Assembly: GCA_012510335.1 (NCBI GenBank)
Contig: JAAZIF010000145.1
Location: 1 to 5,796 of the forward strand
DNA length: 5,796 nucleotides
DNA from: Methanomicrobiales archaeon
GTDB taxonomy: Archaea > Halobacteriota > Methanomicrobia > Methanomicrobiales > Methanoculleaceae
Direction of reading: 5' to 3'
This document shows, piece after piece, positions 1 through 4,812 of the stretch. The position numbers and the translations under genes were made by a program. A model generated the notes under the pieces. The model saw only the letters and a program-made list of their open reading frames with translations. It was not told the DNA's origin and ran no database searches. Positions within the stretch are counted from its first letter, which is position 1. Every line of letters starts with the position of its first letter.

Positions 1-201
1 GGCCCATATCGAGAAGGCGCACAATAGCCGCATCGATGCGAACGGCCCCCCCGGTACCAACCGGGTACAAACACCGATGAGGATATAATCAACCAGAGTT
101 ACCTTCATACCGGCGAGGCGGGGGCGGTAGAGCCGGAGCAGGCCCAGAATCCTGATGGAAGAGCAACGGTGCATCGGCAGATCATGCCCGGCCGACTTCA
201 T
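1..201 (-). CDS. Partial membrane protein, UbiA-prenyltransferase-like N-terminus (runs off left edge)
   Basis: An open frame of 67 codons runs from an ATG at 201 to the window edge without a stop. Around residues 17-31 it reads IRILGLLRLYRPRLAG, followed by a hydrophobic stretch (VTLVDYILIGVCTRLV) and the start of a second one (MRLLCAFSIWA). A basic L-R-x-x-R-P segment leading into a first membrane helix is how UbiA-type prenyltransferases often begin; these join polyprenyl chains to lipid or quinone precursors in the membrane. The family call rests on this short segment only, and the catalytic aspartate-rich motifs would lie outside the window. The start is uncertain: ATG at 201 lies 10 bases after the rubredoxin stop, ATG at 174 is an in-frame alternative, and neither has a clear SD sequence. 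Codon third positions after residue 50 are GC-rich, as in neighbouring genes. Co-transcription with the rubredoxin gene is likely but not shown. Confidence 0.5.
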   Translation of the reverse strand, partial: MKSAGHDLPMHRCSSIRILGLLRLYRPRLAGMKVTLVDYILIGVCTRLVPGGPFASMRLLCAFSIWA

Positions 202-202
202 G

Positions 203-208
203 AAAAAA
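203..208 (-). terminator. T6 tract just after the rubredoxin stop
   Basis: Read on the minus strand, six consecutive T residues begin four bases after the rubredoxin TAA. Archaeal RNA polymerase commonly terminates at oligo-T tracts, so this could end some rubredoxin transcripts. It also lies directly before the ATG at 201 of the next gene, so it may only be spacer or may give partial read-through. Confidence 0.3.
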
Positions 209-211
209 GGG

Positions 212-562
212 TTAATCGATGGCGATGAAGGCCTGTTTCCCTACTTTGGCGTAGGCGCCGCAGACAGGACAGGTATATTCATCAGGCAGATCCCGGAAAG
301 CCGTCCCTGCGGCTATGCCCCGCCTGGGCTCCCCCCGCTCCGGGTCGTATATGTAGCCGCAGGCCACACAGAGGTACCGGCCTGATCGCTCTGCCAGGAT
401 CAGGAACGACCTCGGCCCCGCTCCACAGACCGGGCAGACGTAATCTGCCGGCAGTTCTTCAAAGGCAGTTCCGGGTGGAATCTTCTGCCCCGGCTCTCCC
501 CGTTCTGGTTCGTAGATGTAGCCACACACCACACACTTATAAGGTTGCATACCCCTTGCCAT
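212..562 (-). CDS. Tandem two-domain rubredoxin
   Basis: A 116-residue soluble electron carrier made of two rubredoxin domains. Domain 1 spans residues 8-53 (C10-x2-C13-G and C43-P-V-C46-G) and domain 2 spans 63-112 (C65-x2-C68-G and C98-P-V-C101-G). All eight cysteines needed for two mononuclear Fe(Cys)4 sites are present, as are the usual Y-x-C and G-Y-I-Y-[DE]-P motifs. Rubredoxins are normally about 52 residues with one site. In both domains the residue before the second cysteine pair, usually Trp in LPDDWVCP, is Tyr (ADYVCP, DEYTCP). The start at 562 is chosen because GAGGAGAT lies four bases upstream (574-567); the frame stays open to an ATG at 652, but that would include the promoter-like TATA element at 630-637. 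In anaerobic archaea rubredoxins serve oxygen and peroxide reductases; the partner here is not visible. A UbiA-like gene follows on the same strand. Confidence 0.95.
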   Translation of the reverse strand: MARGMQPYKCVVCGYIYEPERGEPGQKIPPGTAFEELPADYVCPVCGAGPRSFLILAERSGRYLCVACGYIYDPERGEPRRGIAAGTAFRDLPDEYTCPVCGAYAKVGKQAFIAID

Positions 563-626
563 TAAGATCTCCTCGATAAAACAGGTACCGTTCGTGCCGG
601 TACTCTGCGCCGTAGTTATGAGGCCC

Positions 627-640
627 TTGATATAATTCTT
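627..640 (-). promoter_or_regulatory. Candidate TATA box / BRE for the rubredoxin gene
   Basis: On the minus strand the sequence reads AAAGAATTATATC. It has an AATTATAT box (637-630) preceded by purine-rich bases that could be the TFB recognition element. A start of transcription about 25 bases downstream would fall near 607, giving a leader of roughly 45 bases that contains the GAGGAGAT ribosome binding site. This position supports the 562 start codon over the upstream ATG at 652. Motif match only. Confidence 0.5.
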
Positions 641-680
641 TCTCCCCCGCACGCACCAGAGAGTGTGCCGCGCTCATCAA

Positions 681-696
681 CCCCCTCTCGTGGGGG
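681..696. repeat. Short hairpin in the rubredoxin / tRNA-Leu intergenic region
   Basis: CCCCC and GGGGG arms flank a six-base loop (TCTCGT), and A680/T697 extend the stem to six pairs. It stands upstream of the rubredoxin promoter and about 135 bases before tRNA-Leu. No T-tract follows on either strand, so a terminator role is not supported. Around it, 563-830 contains no protein gene I can support; it also holds a tandem pair of AACAGGG (774-780 and 783-789). Confidence 0.35.
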
Positions 697-830
697 TCCA
701 TGCAGGGAACGGGGATCACGCTTGAGCCAGATGCAGCCCCGCACAAAGGTATTTCATGTATGACGGCAGATTAAACAGGGTGAACAGGGCACAAAAGCGC
801 AATCAACGTATTCTACGTCTCTGTTCCCGG

Positions 831-915
831 GCGAGGGTTGCCAAGCCAGGTCAAAGGCGATAGGTTGAGGGCCTATTCTCGTAGGAGTTCGAGCGTTCAA
901 ATCGCTCCCCTCGCA
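831..915 (+). tRNA. tRNA-Leu, anticodon GAG
   Basis: This 85-base gene folds as a class II tRNA. Acceptor arms GCGAGGG (831-837) and CCCTCGC (908-914) pair fully, followed by discriminator A915. The anticodon stem ATAGG/CCTAT (860-864 and 872-876) encloses TTGAGGG, giving anticodon GAG at 867-869, which reads CUC and CUU. The long variable arm has a CTC/GAG stem, and the T arm is GAGCG-TTCAAAT-CGCTC (891-907). The D arm with GGTC and the A discriminator fit leucine rather than serine. CCA is not encoded, as is usual for many archaeal tRNAs. No intron is seen. A TTTT stretch at 919-922 may help termination. Confidence 0.97.
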
Positions 916-1041
916 TCTGTTTTGTGGATCAGCAGGCACAAATGCCCTTTTGAACCCTTCCATCTGAGGCGGCCCCCCCTTCCGCAGTAAGATGATAACG
1001 CGAGGTTACACCCCGGCGGGGCATGGGAGCGATGTATCCCT

Positions 1042-1078
1042 GCCCGGGATGAAGAGATAGAACCGGTTCTCCCCGGGC
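1042..1078. repeat. Nested palindromes between tRNA-Leu and the small hypothetical gene
   Basis: GCCCGGG (1042-1048) and CCCGGGC (1072-1078) are inverted copies 23 bases apart, and the interval contains a perfect 10-base palindrome, GAACCGGTTC (1060-1069). The rest of 916-1152 shows no gene on either strand that I can support. Because CCCGGG is itself palindromic in GC-rich DNA, the outer pairing is weak evidence of function. Confidence 0.3.
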
Positions 1079-1152
1079 CTTGCTGCAGGGGCGGTCCTTT
1101 TGCATCCGGCAAGAGGGAAATATCCAGGTTCGATGCCTGACTGGAATGGGAT

Positions 1153-1344
1153 CTACGCGAACGCCTCATGGCGCCGCTGGCACAGTGTTCTCAACTCATC
1201 CCACTCATCGGGGTGTTCTGCAGCCCATACAAGTATTGCCCGGGCGACCAGGGCCCGTGACTCCGGGTCGCCCTGGCAGTCGACCAGGATGCAATCAACC
1301 ACAGCTCCAATCCGGCCCTCCAGATCCTCGCTCATCTCCGCCAT
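1153..1344 (-). CDS. Small hypothetical protein, 63 residues
   Basis: I do not recognise this protein. It is acidic in its N-terminal part (MAEMSEDLEG) and looks mostly helical, with no signal peptide and no membrane segment; cysteines are at 18, 23 and 55, and no metal-binding pattern is formed. A central helix-like stretch (residues 28-43, ending VWAAEHPDEWDEL) carries two Trp residues. The start at 1344 is chosen because GGAAGGTG (1356-1349) lies four bases before ATG; the frame also offers an upstream ATG at 1368 and an internal ATG at 1335. Codon use (many GAG, CTG, GAC, GCC) resembles the recognised genes and favours this frame over the overlapping plus-strand frames, which are rich in Ser, Pro and Arg. 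It is a single gene facing tRNA-Leu and divergent from dph6. Confidence 0.62.
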   Translation of the reverse strand: MAEMSEDLEGRIGAVVDCILVDCQGDPESRALVARAILVWAAEHPDEWDELRTLCQRRHEAFA

Positions 1345-1456
1345 AACACACCTTCCGGGTACGCGCACCGATCAAGAGTTCTGACACCATAACCCTGATC
1401 ATCATGGGCAAATGGGGCGCCGGGAAGCCCCGGACTCACCTGAGGGCCGGTTTACT

Positions 1457-1466
1457 CTGCCGGCAG
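1457..1466. repeat. 10-base palindrome upstream of dph6
   Basis: CTGCCGGCAG is a perfect palindrome in the 181-base gap between the divergent small hypothetical gene and dph6, about 60 bases before the dph6 GTG. It could be an operator half-site pair or chance in GC-rich DNA. A weak TATA-like CTTAAC at 1495-1500 lies about 26 bases before the dph6 start, which would suit a nearly leaderless transcript. Confidence 0.25.
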
Positions 1467-1525
1467 CAGGCATCTCCGCCCCGCTGCCGCAGGGCTTAAC
1501 CATCTCCAGGTAAGAAGATCTGATC

Positions 1526-2206
1526 GTGAGACTCGGCGTACTCTTCTCGGGCGGGAAAGACTCGCTCTTCGCCTGCTGGAAGGCGATGCAGCATGAGGAG
1601 GTAGCCTGCCTGATCACGGTCGTCTCTAAAAACCCCGAGAGTTACATGTTCCATACCCCAAACATCCACCTCGTCGGGCTGCAGGCTGAGGCGGCCCGCC
1701 TCCCCCTCGTGGAGGTGGGGACGGCCGGCGAGAAGGAGGTGGAACTCCTGGATCTCTCGCGGGCCATCCTTGAGGCCAGGGAGCGGTTCGGGATCGAGGG
1801 GGTCGTCACGGGGGCGATCCTCTCGGTATACCAGGCGGCGCGGATCCAGCGGATCTGCCGTGAGCTGGATCTCTGGTGCTTCAACCCCCTCTGGCACGCG
1901 GACCAGGAGGCCTACATGGAAGAACTCATCGATGCCGGGTTTCGTGTCATCATAGCGGGAGTCTTCTCCTGCCCCTTCGATGCATCCTGGCTCGGGAGGG
2001 AGATCGACCGCCGCACCCTCGATGAACTCCGGGAGGCCGCCCGGAGATACCGGATCACCATCACAGGCGAAGGGGGGGAGTTTGAGACCTTCGTCACCGA
2101 TGCTCCCTTTTTCTCCCGGCGGATCGCGATCGAGGAGGCATCGAAGGTCTACCGGAACTACAGCGGTCTTCTCAGGATCGAGCGGGCGAGGCTGGTGGAA
2201 AAATGA
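1526..2206 (+). CDS. dph6: Diphthine--ammonia ligase (Dph6-type ATP pyrophosphatase)
   Basis: Dph6 catalyses the last step of diphthamide synthesis, forming the amide on the modified histidine of translation elongation factor 2 from diphthine, ammonia and ATP. The 226-residue protein has the N-type PP-loop SGGKDS (residues 8-13) for ATP. Further family motifs are VVTGAILS-x-YQ-x2-R (93-106), NPLW (120-123) and GEGGEFET-x3-TDAP (181-194). Length matches archaeal Dph6 (about 220-230), and the RidA-like domains of eukaryotic homologues are absent. The start is GTG at 1526 with only a weak SD (AGGT at 1508-1511). A start further downstream would cut the PP-loop strand, so GTG is preferred. The stop overlaps the next gene by four bases (ATGA), implying one mRNA and translational coupling. 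Some archaeal paralogues of this family have no proven substrate, so the precise reaction is inferred from family membership. Confidence 0.9.
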   Translation: MRLGVLFSGGKDSLFACWKAMQHEEVACLITVVSKNPESYMFHTPNIHLVGLQAEAARLPLVEVGTAGEKEVELLDLSRAILEARERFGIEGVVTGAILSVYQAARIQRICRELDLWCFNPLWHADQEAYMEELIDAGFRVIIAGVFSCPFDASWLGREIDRRTLDELREAARRYRITITGEGGEFETFVTDAPFFSRRIAIEEASKVYRNYSGLLRIERARLVEK

Positions 2207-2790
2207 TCCTGGTGATTGACCTCTGCTACCGGGGCGATTCGCTCTCCCGGGACGAGTTCGTCGGGCCGGTCGTACGGCATCTCCGGGGAGCGGGATCCTC
2301 GCCCGCTGTCCGCCACTACACCGCAATCGGCACACATGACTTTGAGGTCGCGGATGGGGTGATACTCTGCGGGACCGCACTGAAAGACAGGGGTTTTATG
2401 GAGAATCCCGGGAGGTTCAGGTGGTTTCATGCGTTCGAGCGCCCTGTGCTTGGCATATCTTCCGGCATGCTGGCCCTCGCGGCGGCCTTCGGCGGCGACA
2501 TTGAACCGTGCTCCGGGATCGGTATGACCGATCTCCGGGTGATCGCGCCCGATCCCCTCTTTGCCGGGAGAGAGACCTTCGCGGCGTACGAGCTCCACGA
2601 TTTTGCCGTGCGGGTTTTAGACGGGTTCATACCCCTCGCCGTATCAGACCGGTGCGTCCAGGCGATCCGGCACCGCTCGCTCCCCCTCTACGGTGTCCTC
2701 TTCCACCCCGAGGTCAGGAACGAGTGGATCATCGAGCGGTTCGCCGGGCTGGTGGAGTCAGCCGGCGCCTCCATCCCCGGTGACCCATAG
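2203..2790 (+). CDS. Class I glutamine amidotransferase-like protein, nucleophile Cys replaced by Ser
   Basis: This 195-residue protein has the layout of a stand-alone class I glutamine amidotransferase (GATase). It has an N-terminal strand (ILVIDLCYRG), a loop DGVILCGTALKD (51-62), the nucleophile elbow PVLGISSGMLAL (81-92), an inner His region (AYELHDF, 128-134) and the C-terminal GVLFHPEV (164-171). His168 and Glu170 of the catalytic triad are present. The elbow normally reads G-I-C-x-G-M; here residue 86 is Ser (codon TCT), so standard glutamine hydrolysis through a cysteine thioester is not expected. The Gln usually seen after GV in G-V-Q-F-H-P-E is Leu. ATG at 2203 overlaps the dph6 stop and has GGTGG (2194-2198) four bases upstream. 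Coupling to dph6 suggests a role with that ligase, for example as an inactive binding subunit, but it could instead be a Ser-dependent hydrolase of the same fold. Function is inferred. Confidence 0.85.
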   Translation: MILVIDLCYRGDSLSRDEFVGPVVRHLRGAGSSPAVRHYTAIGTHDFEVADGVILCGTALKDRGFMENPGRFRWFHAFERPVLGISSGMLALAAAFGGDIEPCSGIGMTDLRVIAPDPLFAGRETFAAYELHDFAVRVLDGFIPLAVSDRCVQAIRHRSLPLYGVLFHPEVRNEWIIERFAGLVESAGASIPGDP

Positions 2791-2828
2791 GCCGGGGAAG
2801 CGGCAGAGACCTCTCCACCCGTCACCGG
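2777..2828. terminator. Inverted repeat spanning the convergent gene ends
   Basis: CCGGTGAC (2777-2784) and GTCACCGG (2821-2828) are perfect 8-base inverted copies 36 bases apart. They bracket the TAG of the amidotransferase-like gene (2788-2790), and the right arm contains the TGA of mmp10 (read at 2824-2822). A smaller GCCG/CGGC pair lies inside (2791-2794 and 2801-2804). Its symmetric placement suggests a bidirectional 3' end structure, but no T-tract accompanies it and archaeal termination usually relies on T-tracts. Confidence 0.35.
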
Positions 2829-4048
2829 CCGTACTGGTTGATCGTGTTGATCAGGGCAGAAAGCCCCTCCATCTCCTTCTCAAGCACCCCGGCCCGGGTC
2901 ATGCCCATGCTGGTCTCCGCATCGGCGGTCAGCATATCGGGGCCGCGCACCACCTCACGGTCGACGCCGTCAGCGGAGAGGATCGCCTGCGCCTCGGCGT
3001 CATGGACGAACGCCCGGCCGGGTATGATCACGACATCCTCAAGCCTCTTTAAGTTCACACCGGCGAGGTCGTCGGCGGTGATGAGGCAGGCGATCTCTTT
3101 TCTGACCCTGACAACCCTTGAGCGGCCGCCGCGGATCGAGAGGATCCGCTGGATGAAGGGGGCCGCCACGCTCCCGGTGATCACCGTGGCGCGCTTCTGG
3201 ACCCTTGGGAGTTTTCGCAGCAGGTCCGGTTCGTGGAGGATCGCAAACGGCGATCCTATCGAGGGATCCCAGAGCGGGGTTCCGTTGATCTTCATCGAGA
3301 ACCGCTCATTGAGGTCGGTGACTATATCGCGGAACTCATCGGCGGTATGGATCTGCTGCCCCTCTATGAGGGGTGCGTTGCCGAGTATGAGCCCCTGGTC
3401 GGTCCGGTTAGCAAACCGCATCAAAATCAGCCCTTTTGCCCCACGCTCCTCAAGCCACGCGCAGGTATCCTCCAGGATCTCGCCGTCGTTCGCGCCCGGG
3501 ATGACGACCGCGGCGGCGTAGACATCGATTGCGCCGCATAGCCGGTCGAGGATCTCAAGCGAGGCCTCAGGCGTCGGGTCGTGCATCCAGCGCCGCCGCA
3601 GATCGGGGTCGGCGGCGAATATGGTGTAGGAGATCTCGGAGAGGCCGTTTTCGATGAGGTGATCGGCGATGGCAGGGTCGTCAAACCCCTTGCCGCTGGT
3701 GTAGCCGATGTGGAGCGGCACCTCCATGCTGCCGAGCAGTTCGACGAGGTCGCAGAACTCCGGGTAGCAGCTCGGATCCCCGCCACCGCTGATGGTGATC
3801 CGGTCGACGTCGTCGGTCATCACCTGGAGGTTTGCGAGCGTCTCGTCGGCGACGGTCCGGAGACCCTTGAACCCAATGTAGCCCTCCCGGACGCCCCGGG
3901 TGCAGTAGTCGCAGCCTTTCTGGAACGGGAGGCAGTATTTGCATCCAAACGATGTCATCCCCCTGACATGTTTGAAGTAGCAGTACGAACAGAATCCCCG
4001 GCAGTCAAGGCCGGGCCGGCCCCCTAGATCGACGGTGAGATGCGACAT
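2822..4048 (-). CDS. mmp10: Methyl-coenzyme M reductase arginine methyltransferase Mmp10 (B12-dependent radical SAM)
   Basis: Mmp10 (methanogenesis marker protein 10) is a cobalamin-dependent radical SAM enzyme. It C-methylates a conserved arginine near the active site of the McrA subunit of methyl-coenzyme M reductase, the enzyme that releases methane. The 408-residue protein has the radical SAM cluster motif C16-x3-C20-x2-C23 inside DCRGFCSYCYF. It is followed by a second cysteine group C36-x2-C39-x6-C46-x2-C49 (GCKYC...GCDYC), which is characteristic of this family and in known Mmp10 binds an additional iron site. ISGGGDPS (86-93) is the SAM-binding GGE-like motif, and IGYTSGKG (115-122) follows. 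Length and order match the family. The start at 4048 gives the expected short N-terminus (MSHLTVDLGGRPGLDCRGFC); no clear SD adjoins it, and the nearest purine-rich GAGGAG is about 20 bases upstream. The gene converges on the amidotransferase-like gene and diverges from the UPF0248 gene. Confidence 0.95.
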   Translation of the reverse strand: MSHLTVDLGGRPGLDCRGFCSYCYFKHVRGMTSFGCKYCLPFQKGCDYCTRGVREGYIGFKGLRTVADETLANLQVMTDDVDRITISGGGDPSCYPEFCDLVELLGSMEVPLHIGYTSGKGFDDPAIADHLIENGLSEISYTIFAADPDLRRRWMHDPTPEASLEILDRLCGAIDVYAAAVVIPGANDGEILEDTCAWLEERGAKGLILMRFANRTDQGLILGNAPLIEGQQIHTADEFRDIVTDLNERFSMKINGTPLWDPSIGSPFAILHEPDLLRKLPRVQKRATVITGSVAAPFIQRILSIRGGRSRVVRVRKEIACLITADDLAGVNLKRLEDVVIIPGRAFVHDAEAQAILSADGVDREVVRGPDMLTADAETSMGMTRAGVLEKEMEGLSALINTINQYGR

Positions 4049-4171
4049 CCTGCTGGTACTCTCTGCGCTCCTCTGTTATGAATATTGCAGACCTGCTAAT
4101 ATCACCAGTTTACCGGCGGCACCGTGCATCTTTATCCCTGCGGGGTGAAGTATCCGCGGAGGGTGATTGGT
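4049..4171. promoter_or_regulatory. Divergent promoter region between mmp10 and the UPF0248 gene
   Basis: This gap must hold the start signals for two divergent genes. On the minus strand AATATTCATAA (4086-4076) is a TATA-like element placed to give an mmp10 transcript with a short leader. On the plus strand CTAATATC (4096-4103) and CTTTATCC (4129-4136) are TATA-like candidates for the UPF0248 gene. These are motif matches only. Confidence 0.35.
4158..4165 (+). promoter_or_regulatory. Ribosome binding site that sets the UPF0248 start
   Basis: GGAGGGTG is close to the perfect anti-16S complement GGAGGTGA and lies six bases before GTG at 4172. It identifies that GTG, rather than the in-frame ATG at 4124, as the likely start, because the ATG has no SD before it. 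Confidence 0.6.
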
Positions 4172-4426
4172 GTGCGGACGAGTCGCCGGCTGCTGCTCCG
4201 GTTCTATCACGACCCCGGATACGACTTCTCCCGGGTCCGGGTCGAGTATGTCGACAGGGGGGCGCCCGGCGATCGCTCGGAGGTGCAGGGGGACCGGATC
4301 CTCGCGCTCGACGCGCAGTACCTGGAGGTGGATGCCGGAACCCATGTCGCATGCATCCCGTATCACCGGATCCGCCGCATCCTCTACGACGGCGAGGCTG
4401 CCTGGGAACACGGTGGCCGGCCATGA
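4172..4426 (+). CDS. UPF0248 / DUF504 (MJ1316-type) family protein
   Basis: From the GTG at 4172 this is an 84-residue basic protein of the UPF0248 (DUF504) family, found mainly in archaea. Visible family features are the N-terminal block RTSRRLLLRFYHDPGYDFSR (2-21), VEYVDRGAPGDRS (24-36), a central variable loop, and the C-terminal CIPYHRIRRILYDGEAAWE (61-79), where I-P-x-H-R-I is the hallmark. The fold has been proposed, on bioinformatic grounds, to recognise RNA ends with cyclic phosphates and to act in RNA repair; no activity is shown for this form. There is no membrane segment or signal peptide. An in-frame ATG at 4124 would add 16 residues (MHLYPCGVKYPRRVIG) that do not resemble the family and lacks an SD. 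A T6 tract follows the stop and tRNA-Thr begins 52 bases downstream. Confidence 0.82.
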   Translation: MRTSRRLLLRFYHDPGYDFSRVRVEYVDRGAPGDRSEVQGDRILALDAQYLEVDAGTHVACIPYHRIRRILYDGEAAWEHGGRP

Positions 4427-4442
4427 GGGGATCCGGGCGCCA

Positions 4443-4450
4443 TCTTTTTT
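4443..4450 (+). terminator. Oligo-T terminator after the UPF0248 gene
   Basis: TCTTTTTT begins 16 bases after the UPF0248 stop codon and before tRNA-Thr. Six consecutive T residues fit an archaeal intrinsic terminator. The same AT-rich stretch lies about 30 bases before the tRNA and could alternatively be its TATA region. Confidence 0.45.
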
Positions 4451-4478
4451 ACTGCAGACGACCCACTATACAGGGTAT

Positions 4479-4551
4479 GCCCCAGTGGCTCAGCTGGCAG
4501 AGCGGGTGACTTGTAATCACCAGGTCCCGTGTTCAAATCACGGCTGGGGCT
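4479..4551 (+). tRNA. tRNA-Thr, anticodon TGT
   Basis: This 73-base gene folds as a standard class I cloverleaf. Acceptor arms GCCCCAG (4479-4485) and CTGGGGC (4544-4550) pair fully, with discriminator T4551, which suits threonine in archaea. The anticodon stem GGTGA/TCACC (4505-4509 and 4517-4521) encloses CTTGTAA, giving anticodon TGT at 4512-4514, which reads ACA and probably ACG. The variable loop is AGGTC and the T arm is CCGTG-TTCAAAT-CACGG (4527-4543). CCA is not encoded and there is no intron. Confidence 0.97.
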
Positions 4552-4812
4552 CTTAGACATAGTATCCTCAGTCCCTTCTTGAAGAGAGCAGCATACCGTG
4601 GTGCATATGGAAAACTGGCTCTGCTGGTGCATGTCCGATCCGCCGTAAGCACCAGACCGCCGCATAAGAAGTGGGCAGGCAAGCCCGCCAATCCTCCAGG
4701 CGGTCGTTCATCGATCGGGGCAGGGCTTACAGGGTGGATGCGCAGGCACGCTCTGCCGTGGTTTTGGGATCCGGGGATCTCCTGAGATCAGCGCAGGGCC
4801 GGGGTGGATCAC
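4552..4812. other. Gene-free interval between tRNA-Thr and the fic gene
   Basis: I see no supported gene here. A 68-codon plus-strand frame at 4579-4785 has no SD and a composition rich in Arg, Gly and Pro that looks accidental. The only structures noted are two copies of TGGTGCAT (4599-4606 and 4625-4632) and a hairpin GATCTC-CT-GAGATC (4776-4789), 24 bases beyond the fic stop on the minus strand. The hairpin has no T-tract after it. No direct copy of the tRNA-Thr 3' end was found in the window, so there is no sign of an integrated element with both ends here. Confidence 0.4.

Noticed and set aside
1..108. A possible -1 frameshift at a G7 run (minus strand, 52-46) in the left-edge gene, followed five bases later by the 12-base palindrome CGCATCGATGCG (29-40).
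   Set aside because: The zero frame stays open, GC-rich at third positions and hydrophobic as expected for a membrane protein, so no shift is needed. The shifted frame also reads plausibly, but with the gene cut at the edge the case cannot be made.
563..652. Start of the rubredoxin at the upstream ATG (652), adding 30 residues.
   Set aside because: The extra residues do not resemble rubredoxin, the TATA-like element lies inside them, and a strong SD precedes the ATG at 562.
1496..2380. A 294-codon minus-strand open frame opposite dph6.
   Set aside because: It is a Pro-, Arg- and Gly-rich shadow frame caused by GC-rich codons; the plus-strand product is a recognisable Dph6 with all motifs.
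2838..3521. Plus-strand open frame opposite mmp10 (227 codons).
   Set aside because: It is rich in Ser, Arg and Pro with no recognisable domain and lies antisense to a full-length Mmp10.
4124..4171. Upstream ATG start for the UPF0248 protein.
   Set aside because: It lacks an SD and adds a segment unlike the family, whereas GGAGGGTG precedes GTG at 4172.
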